From: Kofleriaceae bacterium
Lineage (GTDB): Bacteria > Myxococcota_A > Polyangia > Haliangiales > Haliangiaceae
Direction of reading: 5' to 3'
NCBI GenBank assembly: GCA_018057825.1
Contig: JAGPCY010000010.1
Span: forward strand, 124,001 to 188,000
Length of the DNA stretch: 64,000 nucleotides
Part shown: positions 30,393 to 37,586 of the stretch, piece after piece
Position numbering within the stretch: the first letter of the stretch is position 1
Layout: each line of letters begins with the position of its first letter
Notes under the pieces: generated by a model
The model's input: the letters and a program-made list of their open reading frames with translations, nothing else
What the model was told of the DNA's origin: nothing
Database searches by the model: none
Position numbers and translations under genes: made by a program

Positions 30393-30775
30393 ATGTGGCC
30401 CCTCCTCAACCCGCAGTGGAAGGACCCCAAGAAGTGGTGGCGCGAGCTCGCCACCGCCGCCGGCAAGAAGGACTACGACTGGTCCGACCTCGTCGCCCGC
30501 TACTCCCCACCCGCGTCGACGCCAAGTGCCGCCTCGCCCCCTCCCTCGCCGTCGCCCACCACTGCCTCTGGCGCTACCACCCTTCCCGCGCCTACGCCTG
30601 GGAACTCCGCCTCCAGGACGAACTCCGCCCCGACTTCCTCCTGTCCGACCCCGACGCCGCCGCCCTCCGCGCCAAGGAAGACCTCCGCCGCTCCCGCAAG
30701 TCCAAGGACGCCCAGCCCGACCTCCCCCTCGACGACGAGGACGACGGGTCATCCGAGCGCGCCGATCTTGCGTAG
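30393..30775 (+). pseudogene. Frameshifted small gene at the left edge of the accessory island
   Basis: Two overlapping frames together read as one protein. The first frame (ATG 30393) gives MWPLLNPQWKDPKKWWRELA and then DYDWSDLVARY before turning into Pro/Ser junk. The frame beginning at 30395 takes over near 30500 with TRVDAKCRLAPSLAVAHHCL, RYHPSRAYAWELRLQDELRP and an acidic tail to a stop at 30775. A one-base change near 30497-30515 (a C-rich run) would join them. The joined protein would be about 125 residues with a conserved feel, but I cannot name its family; the second half faintly resembles C-terminal tails of large restriction-type DNA methyltransferases. It may be a real pseudogene or an assembly error. 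Confidence 0.5.
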
Positions 30776-30799
30776 TCAATGCGCTTATCGCGAGGATCG

Positions 30800-31885
30800 T
30801 CACGACGGGAGTGCGTCGAGGATTGTCGCGAGGCAAGCGAAGGTGTCTCGGTCGTAGTCTGGAGGCCAGATCATGAGCTGCACATTCGGGCACGGCGAAC
30901 GCCCCAGTTGTTTGGCCATCACAGCGAAGGAGTGAAGAACCATTGCCCCCAGGTGGCTTTGAGGGAGGCCGGCTCGACCTAGACCAGAGCCCCAGATCGG
31001 CAGCGATACAGGATCGGCGGGTCCGTAGTCGAATACTGCCCGCCAGAGCGCACACAGTGAAGTCCATAGCATCTCGGGAGTTGCGATCGTCACGGTATCA
31101 TCTCGCATCGTGGCACCAACACCAAGAAACGCGCGACGCGCCGACTCTGCAGGGTGCCTGACGACGGCCACGGTGCCCACTCGATAGCGAGTGCTCTTCC
31201 CCGGCTTGTCAGAACCACCGTTTTCATCACCAACGATGCCGCGCACTCTAAGGCTTGCTGCAATCGCTTCATCCAGCAGCGCCCGATCACCCGCAAACCA
31301 CTCCTTCGCGAGCAATGCTATCAGACTACTGGGCGAGATCGCCGTCAGCACGTCCGTGTCGAAGTAGTCGCTGCTCAAGATCGCGATATTCGTCGCCTGC
31401 CGGAACAGGTCCGCAGACACCAAAACGATTCTACACGAACCGATGGTCCGCGCATAGTGACGCCCAACCGAGGTAAGTCTCTCACGATGCCACTGCTCAA
31501 TGAGCCTCGCGGTCGCGGCTGGATCGGTCGATATCCACGGCTCGAACTGGCGCGATGTGAGCCCGTAGAGAGAAGGGGCAGCCGCAGCGGCAGCTCGATC
31601 CTCTGCGAGCACGAGAACTGGTGCACCACTATCCGCACGCACCAAGATGCGTGAAATCTCGTCGACGAAGTAGCTACCCAGATTGGACACGTCGACCGGC
31701 AGAAAGACCACGAATGACTGCGCATGAGCAAGCGCCTCGACGATGTGATCCGTGAAACGATCATGCGCCGATCTGGCGTCGAAGTATGCCTCGACACCGA
31801 AGCGAATCAGATGCGCATGAATTGACGCAATCGTAGGCCGGACGCGTCCGGGGAAGCACAGAAAAATGGCGGATGCGTTCTTCAT
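30800..31885 (-). CDS. TIR domain fused to ThsA-type macro domain
   Basis: 361 residues from the ATG at 31885. Residues 1-115 are a TIR domain: AIFLCFPG strand, HLIRFGVEAYFD, SFVVFLPVDVS, then SYFVDEISRIL with Glu76 in the catalytic position of TIR NADases. Residues about 165-345 match the macro domain of macro-type Thoeris ThsA: SSDYFDTDVLTAISPSSL, LLDEAI, GTVAVV, a TPEMLWTSLCALWRAV helix and the loop PIWGSGLGRAGL (295-307). In Thoeris, macro ThsA proteins bind ADP-ribose-like signals and act through transmembrane segments; here a TIR sits in that place. Last gene of the six-gene minus-strand operon, 64 bases after the STAND gene. Fewer GC-rich codons than flanking genes. Family assignment is by eye. 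Confidence 0.78.
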   Translation of the reverse strand: MKNASAIFLCFPGRVRPTIASIHAHLIRFGVEAYFDARSAHDRFTDHIVEALAHAQSFVVFLPVDVSNLGSYFVDEISRILVRADSGAPVLVLAEDRAAAAAAPSLYGLTSRQFEPWISTDPAATARLIEQWHRERLTSVGRHYARTIGSCRIVLVSADLFRQATNIAILSSDYFDTDVLTAISPSSLIALLAKEWFAGDRALLDEAIAASLRVRGIVGDENGGSDKPGKSTRYRVGTVAVVRHPAESARRAFLGVGATMRDDTVTIATPEMLWTSLCALWRAVFDYGPADPVSLPIWGSGLGRAGLPQSHLGAMVLHSFAVMAKQLGRSPCPNVQLMIWPPDYDRDTFACLATILDALPS

Positions 31886-31949
31886 TGGAGATCCGTGGCT
31901 GAGGACTTCGTTCGGTGCTGATGCACGCGACGTCACCACCTGTGGCGGG

Positions 31950-34667
31950 CTAGCGCGACCGGACCACCATCGCCTGCTCGATACGCTGGCGCAGGTAGTG
32001 TTTGTCCGGCAGTGCGCGGGCGGCCGCAAGTGCGGCCGCCCGCTCGGTCCGAGCAAGGTCGTGGTGCCCTTGCATCCAGAGCACGTGTGCCAGAGTCCAG
32101 CGCCGATGCGCCACGAGGTCATGTCGCTGGATTCCTGTTGGGCTAGTATCGCCGGGTTCGGCGGCCTCGAGCGCCGTCCTCGCGCGCGCCAAGTCCCCGA
32201 GGTCGACGAGGACGAGCGCGTGATTCACGAGGGTTCTCGTCAACTCCGGGTGGCGGCTGTTTTCAAGTAGTCTCCAGCCGGCGAGCGCTTTCTCGAACTC
32301 TTCATTCGCCTCATGGCAGTGCTTGTTACCATGGAGTGCTCGAGCGAGATTCTCATGAGCCTGAGCAGTCATCATGGAAGACTCCCCGAACACGTTCAAA
32401 TGAGTCTCAAGAACTCTGCGAAACAGTGGCTCCGCGTCTTGCGGCCTATCGCTATCCATCAAGACGAGTCCTTGCAGCGCACATGCCTTGGCGTAGTCAA
32501 GGTGATGAACGCCAAGCGACTCCGCGAGGAGCGCCATCGCATCGTCACAGACCTCCCTTGCTGCGTCGAGTCTTCCGAGCGCACGTAGCGCAGCGCTCAG
32601 GTTGATCTTGGCGACGCCTATCGCGCGGCCGCCAGTGCGGAGCGACACATGCGCATCATGCGCAGCCTGCAGCGCATCCCGGGCAGCATCAAAGTCGACC
32701 ACGTCGAGCAACACTAGCCCGAGGTTCCCACGGCAGACGGCCGCGCCCAATGGGCGAGCCGCCATGGCACATGCCTGCTCGAGTGATGCTCGGGCCGACG
32801 AAAGGTCGCCCAGTGCGTGCTCCACCATGCCGAGGTTGTTGAGACGGGTGAACATGGCGTCACCATCGTATACTGCGGCTGCGAGTCCCGCCTTGATGGA
32901 ACTTACCAGCAGCGCGCGCGCCTCGCGCAGTTCTCCGAGTTCTTTCAGGCACAAGCCCAGGTTTGACTCTCTGGCGGCAATGCCAGGGTGCCCTGCCGGC
33001 AGAACATCGCGCGTGACGGCGAGCGCTTCAACATGCAGGCTCTTCGCGAGGTTAAAGGCACCCGCCGACTGAGCCACCACGCCGACTCCTGCAAGCAAGG
33101 CGGCCAATCTGCAGTCTACATTGACTCGCTGCAACGCGACAGCGGCGAGCATGTGCTCGCGATCGCGGAACGCCAGAGGTGCACTCAAGAGATCGGCAGC
33201 GCTAACAAGCTCGACGCAGCCGGCGATGAACGCCTCGCGCGCCGCTGCCTGCGCCTCCTCGCTCCCCGCCCTTCGTCCATACGCCCGCACCAGCCGGTGC
33301 ATCGACCATCGGTCACCCGTACCCGCGATGAGGTGAAACCGTCGCAGTCTCGCGCGAGCGCGCTCGCCCACGCCACACGCGTCCAGTAGCGCCAAACTCG
33401 CCTCCGAGTCGGCGAAGCACGCGGCCACCCGCAGCCCATGCCTCGCCTCGTCGTCCAGCCGTTCGCAGGTCGCATCAAACGCCTGCGCCACTGTGCGCTC
33501 GTACGGCACGAAGTCGGTCGCCGCCTCTTCCACCGCGTCGCCCGCCCGCAGCCGCTCCAGATGCGCCGCCGCGCTCACCTCCGGCACTTCCCGCAGGAAC
33601 GCGCCCGCCAACTCGATCGCCAGCGTGTGCCCGCCCAGATACCCCAGCAGCTCCTCGGCCCCAGCCTCGTCCTCAAGGCTCCGCCCCGACGTCACCGCCA
33701 GCAGCTCGCTTGCCGCCTTCGGCGCCAAGCACTCGATGGGCACATGCTGGAACGACGCGCCGCCCAGGTTCCGATGCCGCGTCGTCACCAGCAGCGCCAC
33801 CTGCGGCGACTCTGGCAGCGGGTGCGGCATCGTCGCGCCGGTCCAGGCGCTCACGTTGTCGAGCACCACCAGCGCCGGGCCCTCGCTGATCACGCGTCGC
33901 AGCACCGCGCGCGCGCGCTCATCGATCGGCCCGGCCGCGACCTCGAGCTGGTCGGCGATGTTACCGCCCCACAGAGGCGTCAGCTCCGGCTGCTCGGCCT
34001 CGAGCCAGTAGATGCCGCCCGGGAACCGCGACGTCTGCGACAGCCGGTCTGCCACCTGCAGCGCCAGCTCGGTCTTGCCGACGCCGGCCAGGCCCTCGAT
34101 CGCCGCCGCCACGCTGACCCGCCCTCCCGGCGCCAGCGCCGCCTCAAGCGTCGCGACATCCAGTTCGCGGCCCACGAACGCTTGCGCGCGGCGCTTCGGC
34201 ACGCCGTAGCTCGGTGACCGCCCGAGCGGCCGCGGCGCCACCGCCCGCGCGTGGTCCGCGATCTGCCTCGCCACGTTGTCGATGCCCGCCTCTGCCTTGA
34301 TCGCCCGCCGCGCCGCCAGCCGCGGCGACTTCGTCTCCACGTCGACCTCGTTCACGCCGGCCCACACCGGGATCAGCCGCGAACGCCCCGCGGCGTCGCG
34401 CGCCTCCAGCGCGTACAGCCCACCTAGCTCCTGTGCCGTCCAATCGGTCCAGAATTGTGGGCTGACCACCACCACCGCGAACCGCGCGCCCACCAGGCCG
34501 CGATCGATCGCCGCGCCGATCGCATCGCCCGGCGCGATCTCGAACCGATCGAGCCACACCGACAAGCGACAGCGCTCGACCAGCGCCGCAACCAGCGGTT
34601 CCACCAGCCGCGCCTTGTCGACGCTGGCGTGGCACACGAAGACATCGTGCGTCGCGTCCCCGCTCAT
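31950..34667 (-). CDS. TIR-NB-ARC-TPR (STAND) protein
   Basis: 905 residues from the ATG at 34667. TIR domain 1-140: DVFVCHASVDK, VWLDRFEIAPGDAI, VVVVSPQFWTDWTAQEL with Glu80 in the catalytic position. NB-ARC NTPase about 165-480: P-loop GLAGVGKTE (192-200), Walker B LVVLDN, sensor LLVTTRHRNL, and GGHTLAIELAGAFL. TPR array about 560-890 (LGLCLKELGELREAR, NNLGMVEHALGDLSSAR and others). Such bacterial NLR-like proteins sense a trigger through the repeats, oligomerise and activate the TIR. It sits between ThsB-type and TIR-macro genes. The 3' third is visibly poorer in GC than the 5' part. Confidence 0.92.
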   Translation of the reverse strand: MSGDATHDVFVCHASVDKARLVEPLVAALVERCRLSVWLDRFEIAPGDAIGAAIDRGLVGARFAVVVVSPQFWTDWTAQELGGLYALEARDAAGRSRLIPVWAGVNEVDVETKSPRLAARRAIKAEAGIDNVARQIADHARAVAPRPLGRSPSYGVPKRRAQAFVGRELDVATLEAALAPGGRVSVAAAIEGLAGVGKTELALQVADRLSQTSRFPGGIYWLEAEQPELTPLWGGNIADQLEVAAGPIDERARAVLRRVISEGPALVVLDNVSAWTGATMPHPLPESPQVALLVTTRHRNLGGASFQHVPIECLAPKAASELLAVTSGRSLEDEAGAEELLGYLGGHTLAIELAGAFLREVPEVSAAAHLERLRAGDAVEEAATDFVPYERTVAQAFDATCERLDDEARHGLRVAACFADSEASLALLDACGVGERARARLRRFHLIAGTGDRWSMHRLVRAYGRRAGSEEAQAAAREAFIAGCVELVSAADLLSAPLAFRDREHMLAAVALQRVNVDCRLAALLAGVGVVAQSAGAFNLAKSLHVEALAVTRDVLPAGHPGIAARESNLGLCLKELGELREARALLVSSIKAGLAAAVYDGDAMFTRLNNLGMVEHALGDLSSARASLEQACAMAARPLGAAVCRGNLGLVLLDVVDFDAARDALQAAHDAHVSLRTGGRAIGVAKINLSAALRALGRLDAAREVCDDAMALLAESLGVHHLDYAKACALQGLVLMDSDRPQDAEPLFRRVLETHLNVFGESSMMTAQAHENLARALHGNKHCHEANEEFEKALAGWRLLENSRHPELTRTLVNHALVLVDLGDLARARTALEAAEPGDTSPTGIQRHDLVAHRRWTLAHVLWMQGHHDLARTERAAALAAARALPDKHYLRQRIEQAMVVRSR
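32016..32043. other. Perfect 12-bp inverted repeat inside the STAND gene
   Basis: GCGGGCGGCCGC-AAGT-GCGGCCGCCCGC. On the minus strand it codes an Ala/Arg helix in the last TPR region. It could be a codon-usage accident of Ala runs, or an RNA hairpin near the operon's distal end. Confidence 0.4.
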
Positions 34668-34707
34668 CTCGTCGAACTCAACGCTAGCACATCGCCTTCC
34701 ACGGTGG

Positions 34708-35283
34708 TCAATACCAGCGCGTCCCACTCCGGTTGTTCGCGAACGACTCGCGGGAGTTGTCGGGATCGATCCTCGACTTGCGATTGTACGCATCGTGGAT
34801 CCAGCCCTGCACTTCCTCCGGATCGTTCGACCAGAGGTGCAGCGACGCGAACTCGCGCCCCACATTGTCATGCAGGCGCGGCGGGATCGTGTACTGGTCG
34901 TACGAAGCCACCGCCCCATCCTTCCGCGCCCTCAGCGTGTCGCGGTGGGCCTGCTGGTACGACGGCAAGAAGATGCCAACCAGCCCGCCACGTGGATTCT
35001 TCACGGTGTGACGCAGCGTGGCGCCGATCTCCCAGTCGACGTACTTGCGGCGCCAGGTGTCGACGCCGACCAGCACCACGGTGACGCTGCAGTCGTGCAG
35101 GTACTCGTCGCGGATCTTCTGGCGGATCGCCTCGGTGTTGAGGCCCGCATCGATGTCCCCCATGTTGACGGCACCACGCTGCAGGATGCCGAACTTGTTG
35201 CCGAAGCGATGGTCGAAGATCTCCTTGTAGTTCTGGTCGTTGGCGTGGTGGTAGCTGACGAAGACCTTGTGCCGCGCGGACAT
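34708..35283 (-). CDS. ThsB-type TIR-like protein (MTH538/DUF1863 family)
   Basis: 191 residues from the ATG at 35283; upstream in-frame residues from 35334 look like leader. The opening KVFVSYHHANDQNYKEIF is diagnostic for the PF08937 ThsB/MTH538 TIR-like family; SVTVVLVGVDTW and KYVDWEIGATLRH follow, with Glu85 in the catalytic position. In Thoeris, ThsB senses phage and makes a cyclic ADP-ribose-type signal from NAD. The C-terminal half (FLPSYQQ..., LHLWSNDPEEVQGWIHDAY) is the usual family tail. It is 40 bases upstream of the STAND gene in one operon. The strongest Thoeris link in the island. Confidence 0.88.
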   Translation of the reverse strand: MSARHKVFVSYHHANDQNYKEIFDHRFGNKFGILQRGAVNMGDIDAGLNTEAIRQKIRDEYLHDCSVTVVLVGVDTWRRKYVDWEIGATLRHTVKNPRGGLVGIFLPSYQQAHRDTLRARKDGAVASYDQYTIPPRLHDNVGREFASLHLWSNDPEEVQGWIHDAYNRKSRIDPDNSRESFANNRSGTRWY

Positions 35284-35330
35284 CACCAGGTTGACGGCGC
35301 GACGTGCCCCAACCGAACGCAGCTCCACCC

Positions 35331-37034
35331 TCAACTACCGAAGACACCACTCAGCACCCCCGCCCTACGCGCCCATGCCTCGCGATGCCTCCCCTGCTCC
35401 CGCCATCGCGCCAGCAGCGCGAGCTGCGCCAGCGCGCGACCATAGACGTCGGGAATCGCAGCCGCGATCGCGTACGCCTCGCGCCAGCGACCGGCCGCCG
35501 TGTAGGTGATGACGACCGGCCCCGCCTCGAACCACGACCGCGACGCCTCGACCGGCGCGAACAGCACCGCTCGCGCCCGCCGATAGCGATCCCCGGCCGC
35601 GCCATCGCCGAGCCGCTCGAGCGCGATCCCCTGCCAGACCAGGCCCTCGGCCGCCACCACGCCAGGCCGGGTCCGGGCGGTCTCGTCCAGGTGCGCCAGG
35701 TACTGACGGGCCGCCCCCGCTTGGCCGATCGCGGCCAGGGCCGCCGCGACCTGCGAGCCGCGGATCCAGACCAGCTCGGTGGTCGTGTCGACCGTGGCCA
35801 GACACTGGGCGACCGCCACCACCATCGCCTGGACTGCCGGCGCGCCGAGGTGCCCATCGAGGTCGGCGCGGGCGACGAGGCCGCCCATGTCGAGCACCTC
35901 GTCCGCGTCGCACGGCGGCGCCACCACGGCGTCGTCCAGGTCGGCCAGCGCGGACGCGCCGCTGGTCAGCGCGACCGCGACCGTGGCGCGCCGACGAGCG
36001 CCACCCTCGTCCATGCCGGCGACAACCTGGCGCGCCTCGGCGACGTAGCCGACGCTCGCCAGCAACGCAGCCCAGTCGGCGACACCGTCAGCATCGAGCT
36101 CGCCGGCCGCGCGCCGCAGCTCGTCCGGTGAGCCGGCCGCCGCGCAGCGCGCGATGATCGCGAGGACGGACCGACGCCAGATCCACCGAGACGACGGGTC
36201 GATCTCGCGCAGCGTCGCCCCCGCTCGATCGCAGCGCCCTCGGTACGCGGCCTTGGTGGCGTCGAACAGGCGGCGCGTTGTGTCGGCGCCGGCGCTGCGC
36301 GCGGCTTGCTCGAATAGCGCGTCGCGGCCCTCGTCGAGCAACACCGCGACCTGCGCCTGCACGCGGGGATCATCGAGCTGCTGGCGCGCCAGCGTCGCCG
36401 CCACCCCGGCCATCGCGCGCTCGTGGGCCTGGTAGACCGAGCCTTGCCACGCGACGCGGCCCGCGGTCCACAGGACGGCCAGCATCACCACGACATCGAA
36501 CATCGCGAGCATGCGTCGGAGCCAGCGCGCGCGTCGGTCCAGCAGCGCGGTCGCCGACACCATGCCCACAACCGCCGCGGCGACCCGCCGGGCCTCGTCC
36601 GCCCGCGCCGCGCGCCCCAGCCCTCGCAGATCGATCCGCAGCGGCTGGTGCTCGCCAGCGAGGTGCGCTCGCAGCGATGGCGGCACCACCGGCTCGCCGG
36701 GCGCATCCACGTGGACGATGATCACGTCGTCGATCGTCCGGACGGACAGGAACAGGGCGACCTCGCGCTCGACCCAGGTCGACGCCGCCGCGTGGGACGA
36801 GCACACCACGATCAGCGTGTCGCTGTTACGGACCGCGGCCTCGACCCGTGCGGGCAGCGGGCCGCGCGGCACGATGTCCTCGCGGTCGAGAAACACCCGG
36901 CGGCGACCGCGCCCGGGCAGCCAGGTGCTCACGGCCACCCGGCGCAGCCACCGCGCCGTGGCGATGTCCTCGTGGGCGTAGCTGACGAACGCGTGGAACC
37001 GCTCGGCCGGCGCCGCGCCCTCCGTCACGCTCAC
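35331..37034 (-). CDS. TIR protein with transmembrane segment and helical C-terminal region
   Basis: 567 residues from a GTG at 37034. TIR domain 10-145: HAFVSYAHEDIATARWL, RRVFLDREDI, DTLIVVCSSHAAASTWVERE with Glu91 in the catalytic position. A membrane segment at about 178-195 (MFDVVVMLAVLWTAGRV) follows. Residues 200-567 are helical, with Ala-rich pairs resembling TPR-like repeats, e.g. DWAALLASVGYVAEARQV. Predicted: cytoplasmic TIR tethered to the inner membrane, with the C-terminal part across it or as a second cytoplasmic domain. It lies 25 bases after the small helical gene and 47 before the ThsB-type gene. Either a membrane effector or a sensor of the system. Confidence 0.88.
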   Translation of the reverse strand: MSVTEGAAPAERFHAFVSYAHEDIATARWLRRVAVSTWLPGRGRRRVFLDREDIVPRGPLPARVEAAVRNSDTLIVVCSSHAAASTWVEREVALFLSVRTIDDVIIVHVDAPGEPVVPPSLRAHLAGEHQPLRIDLRGLGRAARADEARRVAAAVVGMVSATALLDRRARWLRRMLAMFDVVVMLAVLWTAGRVAWQGSVYQAHERAMAGVAATLARQQLDDPRVQAQVAVLLDEGRDALFEQAARSAGADTTRRLFDATKAAYRGRCDRAGATLREIDPSSRWIWRRSVLAIIARCAAAGSPDELRRAAGELDADGVADWAALLASVGYVAEARQVVAGMDEGGARRRATVAVALTSGASALADLDDAVVAPPCDADEVLDMGGLVARADLDGHLGAPAVQAMVVAVAQCLATVDTTTELVWIRGSQVAAALAAIGQAGAARQYLAHLDETARTRPGVVAAEGLVWQGIALERLGDGAAGDRYRRARAVLFAPVEASRSWFEAGPVVITYTAAGRWREAYAIAAAIPDVYGRALAQLALLARWREQGRHREAWARRAGVLSGVFGS

Positions 37035-37059
37035 GGTCCGCGTCCCCCGCCCCGCGACC

Positions 37060-37563
37060 TCATTGCACGTGGGTCTCGTGCAACCGCGCCACGTCGCACG
37101 CGTCGGCCAGCAGGTCAGCGTACTCCGAGACCTGCTTGCGCAGCCCCGCCAGCACCTCGCGCAGCGCGTTGGCCTTGTCCCAGGCCCGCTCGTGCTCGGT
37201 CGCCGACTTCGCGCCGCGGCTGGCCTCGTGCTCCAGCAGCAGCGGGTGCCATTTCGCGATCACCGGCCGCACCAGTACGTTGAGCACGTCCACCGCGATC
37301 TGACCAAAGGTCAGGAGCTCCCCCCTGCGCGGTCGCGCGACCCCCGGCCCCGCTGCCCGCATGATCCGCCGCGTCTCGCCGAACAACGAGTGGAGCGACG
37401 ACAGGGCCTCGCGCAGCAGGCCCTCGTCAGGCTCGAGCGGCTGCACCGAGATCCGCGTCACCAGCTCGACGTACATCTCCCACGCCGCCTGGCGCTGCGC
37501 GTCGTCGACCTCCCAGGTACCGGACACGAACGGGAGGTTCACCGTGATGCTCTTGAGGGACAT
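37060..37563 (-). CDS. Small helical protein in TIR operon, unknown family
   Basis: 167 residues from the ATG at 37563 (an ATG nine codons earlier is possible). The sequence is helical with strong conservation feel: QAAWEMYVELVTRISVQPL, ALSSLHSLFGETRRIMR, LTFGQIAVDVLNVLVRPVIA followed by KWHPLL, and a C-terminal coiled stretch ALREVLAGLRKQVSEYADLL. No catalytic motif, signal or membrane segment. I have the impression of a recurring family near TIR/SLOG genes but cannot name it. It is sandwiched between TIR-SLOG and TIR-membrane genes with 23- and 25-base gaps, so it is probably stoichiometric: an adaptor, inhibitor or sensor. Confidence 0.85.
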   Translation of the reverse strand: MSLKSITVNLPFVSGTWEVDDAQRQAAWEMYVELVTRISVQPLEPDEGLLREALSSLHSLFGETRRIMRAAGPGVARPRRGELLTFGQIAVDVLNVLVRPVIAKWHPLLLEHEASRGAKSATEHERAWDKANALREVLAGLRKQVSEYADLLADACDVARLHETHVQ

Positions 37564-37586
37564 GGGCGGATCGTGCCACGTCTCCT

